This document shows positions 1-7,928 of a stretch of 8,141 nt of DNA, piece by piece. How positions within the stretch are numbered: the stretch's first letter is position 1; each line of letters opens with the position of its first letter. The notes beneath the pieces are model-generated. The model searched no databases. It saw only the letters and a list, made by a program, of their open reading frames with translations, and had not been told where the DNA came from. The position numbers were made by a program, and so were the translations under genes. Source of the stretch: an uncultured Clostridia bacterium (lineage in GTDB: Bacteria > Bacillota > Clostridia > Christensenellales > UBA1242); the NCBI GenBank assembly GCA_944381255.1, contig CALWKL010000095.1, forward strand, positions 1 to 8,141, written 5' to 3'.

Positions 1-187
1 ATACAAAATCATTCTTGAGTCGAATAGGCTTGTTGTCTACTGACACAAGGTCTTTCTGCGGGTCAACCAAAGTACCTAATTTTTTTATAACTTTGGCATT
101 GACTCGCACTCTGCCCGCCGCAATAATTTCATCGCATTTTCTACGACTCGCAACTCCCGCTGTAGCCATAAACTTATTTAATCTCAT
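1..187 (-). CDS. RsuA/RluB-family rRNA pseudouridine synthase, N-terminal part (cut by window edge)
   Basis: Only the first 62 codons lie in the window; the gene runs off the left edge. The visible residues begin MRLNKFMATAGVASRRKCDE and form an S4 RNA-binding domain, the N-terminal module of the RsuA/RluB/RluE/RluF pseudouridine synthases, which convert specific uridines of 16S or 23S rRNA to pseudouridine. The catalytic domain, with its active-site aspartate, would lie beyond the window, so the exact subfamily cannot be settled. RluB is favoured by context, because a D-Ala-D-Ala carboxypeptidase gene is commonly found just upstream of rluB in Firmicutes. The ATG at 185-187 is preceded by a GAGG ribosome binding site (193-196 on the other strand) five bases away. 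It starts 19 bases after the upstream dacF-like stop, so it is probably the last visible gene of that operon. An isolated S4 protein is a less likely alternative. Confidence 0.87.
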   Translation of the reverse strand, partial: MRLNKFMATAGVASRRKCDEIIAAGRVRVNAKVIKKLGTLVDPQKDLVSVDNKPIRLKNDFV

Positions 188-206
188 TTTTGCCTCGAAG
201 TATTTA

Positions 207-1376
207 TTAATTCAAAACACTCCAATTTTTTAGAATATCTTTTAATTTGTCTCGGAGTAGTTTTGAATCTACCTCATCTATTGTATATATTTTCCCTTCA
301 AAAATCAAGTGTTTGTCGAAATAAACTTGCACGGTCCCCACCTCTTTTTGATAACTAACAGGGGCTGTAAGTGAGTCAGGCAAATCATATTCAATATTTA
401 TCCTACTATATTCCTCCTCAGTAAGAGTAAGCTTTAGACCATTCTTGATATAAACCTCTATACTTGGCACTTCACCATTTAGTAAAGGTATTTTAGTAAC
501 AAAACTATACGGAGTAAGTATTTCATAACAATGATATTTGTCAAAAACAGCATTTATAATATTTGCGCTTTCCTCAAACATTGGACCACAATTTAATACC
601 ACACATACTACTCTCAGCCCATCTCGTTCGGCAGCACTAACCAAACATCTACCTGCCTTGCTAGTATATCCAGTCTTTACTCCTATACAGCCATCTAGAC
701 TATTTAACAAACGATTTTTATTAGTTAGATAACGATAAGCCCCATCTACGCCTGCAATTTTGATATTTTTGGTGGATACAATCTGCCTAAATTCATCATT
801 ATTCAATGCATACGCAGTAATTTTGGCAAGGTCTCTAGCAGTGGTATAATGCTGTGGATTATCTAAACCATGAGGGTTTACAAAGTTTGTGCTATCTGCA
901 CCTGCTTTTTGCGCTGTTTTGTTCATTAAATTAGCAAATTCTTCTACACTGCCAGCGCAATGTATAGCCAACGCTGTGGCAGCATCATTACCACTACGCA
1001 ACATTAACCCATACAACAAATCACGCACGGACAACTCCTCGCCCTCACGCAAATAAATACTTGTACCTTCTATTCCTACTGCTCTACGGTCGATTTTTAC
1101 CACTTCGTCTAAGTCTTTGCAATTATCAATAACTGTGATTGCTGTAGCAATCTTGGTTGTACTGGCCATAGCGCGCTGGTCAGTTGCATTTTTTTGATAA
1201 AAAACTCTACCAGTAATCGCATCAAAGACATATGCACTACTAGCACTAGAACTAGCAGAAATGCTAGCTTTGGGTAAAACTGGCTGACTGTCTGCAAAGA
1301 CACTAACATCTGTATGTAAAAAAGCTATCATACAAAATACCAATATTAGACTGCTAAAAAACAATATTTTCCTCAT
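207..1376 (-). CDS. dacF: D-alanyl-D-alanine carboxypeptidase (DacF/DacB/PBP5 family), probably spore-linked
   Basis: Serine D,D-carboxypeptidase that trims the terminal D-Ala from peptidoglycan pentapeptides and so limits cross-linking; it acts outside the cytoplasmic membrane. All three penicillin-binding motifs are present: SxxK as STTK (residues 72-75), SGN (128-130) and KTG (234-236, in GVKTGYTSKAGRC). A signal peptide covers residues 1-28, with likely cleavage after the VFA of SVFA-DS. A serine-rich linker (about 37-48) precedes the peptidase domain. After it come a PBP5-type C-terminal beta domain (about 285-365) and a final basic amphipathic helix (370-389), the usual membrane anchor. 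At 389 residues the length is normal. The Shine-Dalgarno AAGGAA (1381-1386) is formed by the last codons of gerW, only one base separates the two genes, and translational coupling is likely. The company of gerW and ytfI suggests a spore-cortex role, as for DacF/DacB of Bacillus. The symbol is by family resemblance; dacB is equally possible. Confidence 0.93.
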   Translation of the reverse strand: MRKILFFSSLILVFCMIAFLHTDVSVFADSQPVLPKASISASSSASSAYVFDAITGRVFYQKNATDQRAMASTTKIATAITVIDNCKDLDEVVKIDRRAVGIEGTSIYLREGEELSVRDLLYGLMLRSGNDAATALAIHCAGSVEEFANLMNKTAQKAGADSTNFVNPHGLDNPQHYTTARDLAKITAYALNNDEFRQIVSTKNIKIAGVDGAYRYLTNKNRLLNSLDGCIGVKTGYTSKAGRCLVSAAERDGLRVVCVVLNCGPMFEESANIINAVFDKYHCYEILTPYSFVTKIPLLNGEVPSIEVYIKNGLKLTLTEEEYSRINIEYDLPDSLTAPVSYQKEVGTVQVYFDKHLIFEGKIYTIDEVDSKLLRDKLKDILKNWSVLN

Positions 1377-1377
1377 A

Positions 1378-1794
1378 TTATTCCTTCTTACCTTCCCTTT
1401 TTGCTAAATTCTTAAGATACTGATTTAGAGCATCTCCTACTTTGTCAATAGTATTAGCCCACGCATTTTCATTTTGAATGGTAATAAGATTATGTTGGTC
1501 ATTATTTACTACCAAAAAACCTACAGGCTCTGCTGTAAAGCCTGCCCCAGTACCACCAGCAAAAGGATAACTATTCTTGCCTCTTTTGATTAGATACTTG
1601 CTAGCGTATTGACCACCACCAGCCACTACTCCGACTGTAACTTTTATCAAAGGATAGGCTACAGTGTGCTCTCCCATAGATAAAGGTTCGCCGATTAAAG
1701 TGTCCATATCCACATATGACTTAATATTCTGAAGTGCTTCTGCCAATAACCCTCCCACAGGATTATTTATATTGTTTCCTTGTGATTCGTTCAT
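1378..1794 (-). CDS. gerW: GerW family sporulation protein (YtfJ)
   Basis: A 138-residue member of the YtfJ/GerW family. In Bacillus subtilis this forespore-made protein is needed for L-alanine-triggered spore germination; its biochemical activity is not known. Family hallmarks are visible in order: an N-terminal helix ending in VDMDTLIGEPL (residues 28-38), the glycine-rich strand KVTVGVVAGGGQY (51-63), and the block YPFAGGTGAGFTAEPVGFLV (76-95), followed by a short amphipathic C-terminal helix. There is no signal peptide or membrane segment. The start overlaps the end of the ytfI-like gene by 32 bases. An AGAG lies close to the ATG and an AGGA about 13 bases upstream, so the ribosome binding site is weak. 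The family motif near residue 11 (NPVGGLL, usually HPIEGLM) supports this start. The gene is the best single indication that the organism forms endospores. Confidence 0.93.
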   Translation of the reverse strand: MNESQGNNINNPVGGLLAEALQNIKSYVDMDTLIGEPLSMGEHTVAYPLIKVTVGVVAGGGQYASKYLIKRGKNSYPFAGGTGAGFTAEPVGFLVVNNDQHNLITIQNENAWANTIDKVGDALNQYLKNLAKREGKKE

Positions 1795-2356
1795 AAATCT
1801 CTACCGTCCTTTTTACTCTTTTTATCGCTCTTAGTATACTAAAAAGCACTACTATCGGCGCACAAAATATAGTGGTCTTATTTGCAACAGTTAGTTTGTT
1901 CTCCTCTACTTTTGGGTCAGCACTCATATAGGCACACATTGGCCCCTTTGCTCCAAAGAGTACAGCATAGAAGCAATATAAAAATTGTAGCACTGTGCCA
2001 CAACCCAGACAAGAAAAGGCAGCATCGTGTTGTTTACCAAATTCTACAAAGATACTCAATTCTCGTATTATTATATATCTAAACGCAGATACCAAAAAAT
2101 AATGCGCAAATATTGCATCTTTGTCCAAAGTATCAAACTTAATCTGCTTCTCCTTGCCTTTTCGTTTGATAATATTTATGGCTGATTCGGTAATCTCTAG
2201 TTGAAAGCAAGTAATAGTAACTCCCCATAGAGTAAAAGCGACTACTCCGAGATTTTGCCCTACATTTATATACATACTAAAGCCAATTCGCCACGGTATC
2301 AAACTTAGAACCAATAGCGCCATAAGCACTAACAAAACTATATAATACCACTGCAT
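1763..2356 (-). CDS. ytfI: DUF2953 membrane-anchored protein (YtfI-like)
   Basis: A 197-residue protein of unknown biochemical function, recognised by layout and position as a YtfI-type DUF2953 protein, the usual partner directly upstream of gerW/ytfJ in spore formers. Residues 3-20 form a hydrophobic N-terminal membrane segment ending in LIPWRIGF, typical of the family. A beta-rich middle follows, then a stretch LSIFVEFGKQHDAAFSCLG (100-118) resembling the conserved family core. A second hydrophobic stretch lies at about 160-178, with a strongly basic tail after it (RAIKRVKR...). Five of its six cysteines (50, 116, 119, 128, 141, 165) lie in the second half. The ATG at 2354-2356 has no Shine-Dalgarno, and no ATG, GTG or TTG lies upstream in frame before a stop codon. 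It is the first gene of the leftward operon and overlaps gerW by 32 bases. The assignment rests on fold pattern and synteny rather than strict motifs. Confidence 0.75.
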   Translation of the reverse strand: MQWYYIVLLVLMALLVLSLIPWRIGFSMYINVGQNLGVVAFTLWGVTITCFQLEITESAINIIKRKGKEKQIKFDTLDKDAIFAHYFLVSAFRYIIIRELSIFVEFGKQHDAAFSCLGCGTVLQFLYCFYAVLFGAKGPMCAYMSADPKVEENKLTVANKTTIFCAPIVVLFSILRAIKRVKRTVEIYERITRKQYK

Positions 2357-2362
2357 ATATGG

Positions 2363-2392
2363 TAGTATTTGATAAATTTTTAAAAAAATACA
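2363..2392 (-). promoter_or_regulatory. possible sigma-G/sigma-F-type forespore promoter for the ytfI-gerW-dacF operon
   Basis: Read on the minus strand, TGTATT (2387-2392) and AATACTA (2363-2369) are separated by 17 bases. This resembles the Bacillus sigma-G pattern TGAATA-N17/18-CATACTA, matching 4 of 6 and 6 of 7 positions. Only six bases separate the -10 box from the ATG, so transcription would begin at or near the start codon. That agrees with the missing Shine-Dalgarno. The region is very AT-rich, so a chance match is possible; no good sigma-A pair was found instead. Confidence 0.35.
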
Positions 2393-2395
2393 AGA

Positions 2396-2456
2396 AAACT
2401 AACAAATCTTAATCTAATAAAATAATGGCAAATTAGTATTAATGTAAACTAACAAA
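2396..2456. repeat. 11-base direct repeat, two copies 50 bases apart
   Basis: AAACTAACAAA occurs exactly at 2396-2406 and again at 2446-2456, both upstream of the ytfI-like gene. A start-to-start distance of 50 bases is close to five helical turns. The 245-base gap 2357-2601 otherwise holds only the putative promoter and the terminator of the neighbouring gene. The repeat could be a regulator site or chance in AT-rich DNA. Confidence 0.4.
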
Positions 2457-2543
2457 CGGCGATATTATAAAAGAACATTTTAAATATTTTTATAAATTGC
2501 ACCTTGTCTATTGTGCAAATTTTTTTGATTATTTTACTTAAAC

Positions 2544-2570
2544 AAAAAAGATAGAGCACAAAACTCTATC
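2544..2570 (-). terminator. intrinsic terminator of the 350-residue hypothetical gene
   Basis: On the minus strand GATAGAG and CTCTATC form a perfect 7-bp stem (2564-2570 with 2550-2556) around a 7-base loop, followed by six Ts (2549-2544). It lies 31 bases beyond the stop codon and separates this gene from the ytfI-gerW operon downstream. Confidence 0.88.
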
Positions 2571-2601
2571 CTTTAAAAATTCAATGACTTAACAAACTAT
2601 A

Positions 2602-3654
2602 CTATTTGTCCAAATATATTTCTACATCAGGTAATTTGCTTTGCTTAAAGTCTGCCAAACGCTCCTCCAATGCTTCTTTGCCAGCTTGTTCAGATTTTCT
2701 AAATTCATTAGATTTAGAATAATCTACTCCACAGTCAAAACAATCCTCTCGCTTATTCTCGTCCTCAATCTCTCGCTTTATACCAAGTACAATATGGAGC
2801 AAACTATTCTTTAATTCAGGGTATAATTCAAAATATCTATTACCATCATTTTTTGCATCAACCATATTAAGTTTATCCAACATTTCTTCTGCGCTATCAA
2901 ATTTTTGCGCAAGAATCTTTAGCCTATCAATATCTTCACAAGTAATAGGTAGACTAAGACAAGGCAAACTATCCACATAACTTGGATGCAACTTGATAGT
3001 ATTTCTATCTATTGCAATTACTTTTGGTGTGCCACGAATTATAAGCTTCTTATCCTCTATTTGCTTAGCAAGGAAATTTTGTAGACTTACAGGCTGTGAA
3101 TCTTTTGAGACAATAACATCTTCATAATCATATTCCTTATCAAAAAAGTCTTCCTGATATTGCCCACTCGGTACTGTAACCAAAAAAGTCTGCTTGTTTG
3201 CGCCTTCTCTTATAACTAATTCCTTATCTTCCCAAGGATAATAAGTCAGTTTGGTCATTACCTTTGGCATATGGCTAGCTAGGTATACAAAGCCCTCCTC
3301 TACTGCGGTAAACCAAATATCCATATTTGCGCTTTCTCTTTCAAAACTTTGTATTTTATTTAGATTATTTTGAAATTGCAAAGCAAAATCTTCCCTAGCA
3401 TGACGCAAGATAACACGCATAGCAGCTTTTTGCATATCTTTTTTGCGTTTGTAGACTTGGCTTTTGTGTTCCCAGACCTTTTCAGAATTTTTCATTATAT
3501 CCTCTACAATCTCATCAACACTAGCATACTTATAATACTTTTCTGCCAAATTTACCTTGCTCTCTATCAAGCCAAATCTATCTGTTAGCAGTGAAAATAG
3601 CTCGTCAAGATTTTTCTTATTGTTAGACACTGCGCCTATATTATTAGTATTCAT
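2602..3654 (-). CDS. hypothetical cytosolic protein, 350 residues, not recognised
   Basis: I do not recognise this protein. It has no signal peptide or membrane segment and is highly charged. Residues 15-108 look almost wholly helical and rich in Lys and Glu. The middle (about 130-235) looks mixed or beta, with the stretches TYYPWEDKELVIREG and KKLIIRGTPKVIAIDRN. The C-terminal part (about 238-345) is helical and acidic-basic. Four cysteines are present, two as a CxxC pair (EDCFDCGVDY, C305 and C308) and two at C232 and C239, which might bind a metal or form a redox pair. The start is well supported: an AGGAG (3662-3666 on the other strand) lies seven bases before the ATG. It is a single-gene unit with a strong promoter and its own terminator, divergent from the SCP2-like/alcohol dehydrogenase operon. 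Codon use looks like that of its neighbours, with no sign of recent transfer. Confidence 0.85.
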   Translation of the reverse strand: MNTNNIGAVSNNKKNLDELFSLLTDRFGLIESKVNLAEKYYKYASVDEIVEDIMKNSEKVWEHKSQVYKRKKDMQKAAMRVILRHAREDFALQFQNNLNKIQSFERESANMDIWFTAVEEGFVYLASHMPKVMTKLTYYPWEDKELVIREGANKQTFLVTVPSGQYQEDFFDKEYDYEDVIVSKDSQPVSLQNFLAKQIEDKKLIIRGTPKVIAIDRNTIKLHPSYVDSLPCLSLPITCEDIDRLKILAQKFDSAEEMLDKLNMVDAKNDGNRYFELYPELKNSLLHIVLGIKREIEDENKREDCFDCGVDYSKSNEFRKSEQAGKEALEERLADFKQSKLPDVEIYLDK

Positions 3655-3678
3655 ATTTATTCTCCTAATTATTTATAT

Positions 3679-3707
3679 ATTATATCATAATGAGAAAAAG
3701 AAGTCAA
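3679..3707 (-). promoter_or_regulatory. sigma-A promoter with extended -10, for the 350-residue hypothetical gene
   Basis: On the minus strand TTGACT (3702-3707) and TATAAT (3679-3684) are 17 bases apart, and TGA directly precedes the -10 box, giving an extended -10. Five of six -35 bases and all six -10 bases match consensus. The predicted start near 3672 leaves a short leader of under 20 bases carrying the AGGAG. This is the best promoter in the window. Confidence 0.85.
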
Positions 3708-3732
3708 ATTTTACAAACTTAACTCAATTTGA
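3704..3732. promoter_or_regulatory. inverted repeat between the divergent promoters, possible operator
   Basis: TCAAATT (3704-3710) and AATTTGA (3726-3732) form a perfect 7-bp inverted repeat with a 15-base spacer. The arms are about 22 bases centre to centre, two helical turns. The left arm overlaps the -35 box of the leftward promoter and the right arm abuts the -35 box of the rightward one, so a dimeric regulator here could control both. No regulator gene is visible in the window. Confidence 0.35.
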
Positions 3733-3761
3733 TTGTTATTTATTAAATTTAGTAGTAAAAT
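3733..3761 (+). promoter_or_regulatory. probable sigma-A promoter for the SCP2-like/alcohol dehydrogenase operon
   Basis: TTGTTA (3733-3738) and TAAAAT (3756-3761) are 17 bases apart, matching 4 of 6 and 5 of 6 consensus positions. The predicted start near 3768 lies just before the AAAGGAG ribosome binding site at 3771-3777. Confidence 0.6.
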
Positions 3762-3783
3762 AGTGCCATAAAAGGAGATTATA

Positions 3784-4278
3784 ATGAAAATTAAAAAAAG
3801 TGCTTTTTGCAGTCTAATACTTACTTTCCTCTGCCGAGCAATAGCAGAACTCGCAAAAAAAGATAGTGAGATTGGCGCAGAGTTTGCCGACTTACCAGAA
3901 AACTTCAAGGTAAATATAGGCATTCTTCCTTATGGCACCTACATAGGTGTGATAAAAACAGCCGATGGTCTAAAGGTAAAGAAAAACGGCTTCGCAAACC
4001 CAAACCTTTCAGTAAGTTTCAAAAGTGTGCCATCAGCCAAAAAAGTTATGCTTGCGCAACAAAATCTTGCACAAAGCTATGCACGCCACGCTTTGATAGT
4101 CGGTGGAGACATTGCCATTGCTATGGGACTAGTGCGTGCAATTAACAAAGTGGAGTGCTATCTATTCCCTCGATTTATGACTAAAAAAATTCTACCCAAA
4201 ATCAAAAAGCAGACTTCTACATTCATAACATACTGCAAAATTACCTTTTGTTTTGGGTTATATAAATTTAATGATTAG
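3784..4278 (+). CDS. small SCP2-like (sterol carrier fold) protein
   Basis: A 164-residue protein that resembles the SCP2 sterol-binding domain family, proteins with a hydrophobic tunnel for lipids or fatty acyl chains; the natural ligand in bacteria is usually unknown. Supporting features are alternating beta strands at about 41-80 (FKVNIGIL, YIGVIKTADGLKV, PNLSVSFKS), a helix replacing the usual lipid-binding loop (KKVMLAQQNLAQSYARHALI, 86-105), and the closing segment GGDIAIAMGLVRAI (107-120). VECYLFPRFMTKKILPKI follows. The N-terminus is mildly hydrophobic (10-20) but is not a convincing signal peptide. Residues 142-164 form an extra hydrophobic tail (QTSTFITYCKITFCFG...) that I would not expect in this family. 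The start has an excellent AAAGGAG six bases upstream. The stop codon TAG overlaps the ribosome binding site of the alcohol dehydrogenase gene, so the two are co-expressed. The family call comes from pattern and remembered similarity and is moderate. Confidence 0.62.
   Translation: MKIKKSAFCSLILTFLCRAIAELAKKDSEIGAEFADLPENFKVNIGILPYGTYIGVIKTADGLKVKKNGFANPNLSVSFKSVPSAKKVMLAQQNLAQSYARHALIVGGDIAIAMGLVRAINKVECYLFPRFMTKKILPKIKKQTSTFITYCKITFCFGLYKFND
4195..4257 (+). repeat. imperfect inverted repeat at the 3' end of the SCP2-like gene
   Basis: CCCAAAATCAAAA (4195-4207) can pair with TTTTGTTTTGGG (4246-4257): 7 bp, a bulged T at 4202, then 5 bp, around a 38-base loop. It lies just before the translational junction with the alcohol dehydrogenase gene. 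It is weak, AT-rich and not followed by a T-run, so it is not a terminator. Confidence 0.3.
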
Positions 4279-4281
4279 GAG
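4277..4281 (+). promoter_or_regulatory. ribosome binding site overlapping the upstream stop codon
   Basis: AGGAG begins within the TAG stop of the SCP2-like gene (4276-4278) and sits six bases before the ATG of the alcohol dehydrogenase gene. Ribosomes ending on the first gene would stand on this site, so translation of the pair is probably coupled. Confidence 0.8.
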
Positions 4282-4287
4282 AATAAT

Positions 4288-5469
4288 ATGGAAAAATATT
4301 TTGAATTTATCAACTCTGTTAAAATCTGCGCAGGCGAAAACGCTCTAGAGAATATACCTTACGAGTTAAATTTCCTTGGCTGTCATACCCCTTTGATACT
4401 TAGCGATGCAGGAGTCTCTAAAGCAGGAATATTAGACAATCTTATTAAAATATTAGATTCTGCAGGTATACCTAGCGACAAAACTTTCACTCAAATTCCA
4501 GCAGACAGTGATATCTCGGTAATTAGCGAGATTGCTAGTATGTACGTGTCCGCAGGTTGTGATGGTATTATCGCTTGTGGTGGTGGCAGTGTAATAGATA
4601 CGGCAAAAGGTGTACGCTTAGTACTTTCGCAAAACAATGTAGATGACATTCTTTCGCTTTCAGGCAACGAAACTATCAAAAAAGGCAAGCATATTCCTTT
4701 CATCGTGCTACCTACCACATGTGGCACAGGTAGCGAGTGTACTTCAGTCGCTGTAATCAAGAATCATAAGACGGGAGTGAAAATGGAATTCATATCTAGC
4801 GAACTGCTACCTGACACTGCTTTTATCGATGTAAGGCTAACTGCTACCCTACCTCCTAGACTGGTCGCAAGTAGTGCAATGGACGCACTGTGCCATTGTA
4901 TCGAAGCCTACTCTGGTATCCAAAAAAATTATATATCTGACTCTTTTGCTACCACAGCAATTAGGCTGATTGTAACTAACTTGCCTATTGTATTAACAAA
5001 ACCTACTGACAAAGCCCGTGCCGACCTTGCTCTTGCCTCTACCCTTGCTGGTATCGCATTTAGCAATTCAATGGTAGGTATAGTACACGCAATTGGACAT
5101 GCTTGTGGTGGTGAAGCTAGCGTACCACATGGGAACGCTATGGCAATTCTTTTGCCAGAATGTATGAAATACAATTTACCAGACTGCAAGACTGAGTATG
5201 GAGAATTACTACTGTATCTTGCAGGTCCTGAGGTCTATGCTGACACTCCAGAGGAGCAAAGAGCAGAGGCTACTATACAATGGCTAGAGAATTTTGAGAA
5301 AACTCTCAATAAAATTTGCGGAATTCCATTGAAATTGAGTGATTATGGGGTAACAAAAGACATTATTCCAAATATTGCAAAGAAAGCAATTAATGATGGT
5401 GCAATCATTGTCAACAAAAGAAATGCAGGAATACCTGAAATCACCGAAATATTAAATAAATGCCTATAA
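4288..5469 (+). CDS. iron-containing alcohol dehydrogenase (group III)
   Basis: NAD(P)H-dependent, metal-activated oxidoreductase that interconverts alcohols and aldehydes or ketones in the cytoplasm. In fermenting anaerobes such enzymes usually reoxidise NADH by making an alcohol. Residues 1-185 form the nucleotide-binding domain, with the signature GGGSVIDTAKG at 98-108 and the conserved LPTTCGTGSE at 141-150. The helical C-terminal domain holds the expected metal ligands Asp199, His203 (MDALCHCIEAY), His267 (VHAIGHACGG) and His281 (VPHGNAMAI), plus the conserved His271. Spacing matches FucO-type enzymes and the 393-residue length is normal. All active-site residues are present, so it should be functional, but the substrate cannot be read from the sequence; 1,3-propanediol, butanol and lactaldehyde dehydrogenases share this fold. 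Its ribosome binding site overlaps the stop of the SCP2-like gene, and a terminator begins at its own stop codon. Confidence 0.95.
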   Translation: MEKYFEFINSVKICAGENALENIPYELNFLGCHTPLILSDAGVSKAGILDNLIKILDSAGIPSDKTFTQIPADSDISVISEIASMYVSAGCDGIIACGGGSVIDTAKGVRLVLSQNNVDDILSLSGNETIKKGKHIPFIVLPTTCGTGSECTSVAVIKNHKTGVKMEFISSELLPDTAFIDVRLTATLPPRLVASSAMDALCHCIEAYSGIQKNYISDSFATTAIRLIVTNLPIVLTKPTDKARADLALASTLAGIAFSNSMVGIVHAIGHACGGEASVPHGNAMAILLPECMKYNLPDCKTEYGELLLYLAGPEVYADTPEEQRAEATIQWLENFEKTLNKICGIPLKLSDYGVTKDIIPNIAKKAINDGAIIVNKRNAGIPEITEILNKCL

Positions 5470-5494
5470 AAAGTGGACAAAATCCACTTTTTTT
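5468..5494 (+). terminator. intrinsic terminator of the SCP2-like/alcohol dehydrogenase operon
   Basis: AAAGTGGA (5470-5477) pairs perfectly with TCCACTTT (5483-5490) around the loop CAAAA, followed by a T-run to 5494. The A-run on the left side overlaps the TAA stop codon (5467-5469), so the operon ends abruptly and the next gene needs its own promoter. Confidence 0.92.
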
Positions 5495-5545
5495 ACTTTT
5501 TTAATATTATTTCGACTAAGTTTTTAAAATTTTTGTCTATTTTAT

Positions 5546-5574
5546 TTGAAAAATAACTAATAAAAATATATAAT
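5546..5574 (+). promoter_or_regulatory. sigma-A promoter for the glycosyltransferase-like/GAPDH operon
   Basis: TTGAAA (5546-5551) and TATAAT (5569-5574) are 17 bases apart. The predicted start near 5581 gives a leader of about 50 bases ending in AAGAGG (5621-5626) ahead of the ATG at 5633. The 163-base gap 5470-5632 holds nothing else apart from the upstream terminator. Confidence 0.78.
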
Positions 5575-5632
5575 AAGTATAGACTATCCTTATAGCAATT
5601 AGTGTAGTTAAAAAAATAAAAAGAGGTAAATT

Positions 5633-7916
<2,284 letters not shown>

Positions 7917-7917
<1 letters not shown>

Positions 7918-7921
7918 GGAG
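7917..7921 (+). promoter_or_regulatory. ribosome binding site that sets a TTG start
   Basis: AGGAG overlaps the last base of the GAPDH TAA stop and lies seven bases before TTG at 7929-7931. No ATG or GTG in the same frame lies upstream of the zinc-ribbon cysteines, so this site decides the start of the next gene. Confidence 0.75.
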
Positions 7922-7928
7922 AAAAAAT

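Noticed and set aside
15..233. Plus-strand open frame at the left edge
   Set aside because: The other strand encodes a clear S4 domain with a good start, so this frame is its shadow.
2464..2469. TATAAT (minus strand) as a sigma-A -10 box for the ytfI operon
   Set aside because: No acceptable -35 box lies 16-18 bases upstream, and the leader would exceed 100 bases with no Shine-Dalgarno at its end.
3557..3763. Plus-strand open frame across the divergent promoter region
   Set aside because: It overlaps the start of the orphan gene antisense and runs through both promoters; no ribosome binding site and no recognisable protein.
4491..5189. Two minus-strand open frames inside the alcohol dehydrogenase gene
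   Set aside because: They are antisense to a fully conserved enzyme and have no start signals or family features.
5573..5593. Short hairpin ATAAG-N11-CTTAT near the start of the glycosyltransferase-like transcript
   Set aside because: Only five AT-rich pairs, and the left arm lies upstream of the predicted transcription start, so it would not form in the mRNA; no riboswitch-like structure is seen.
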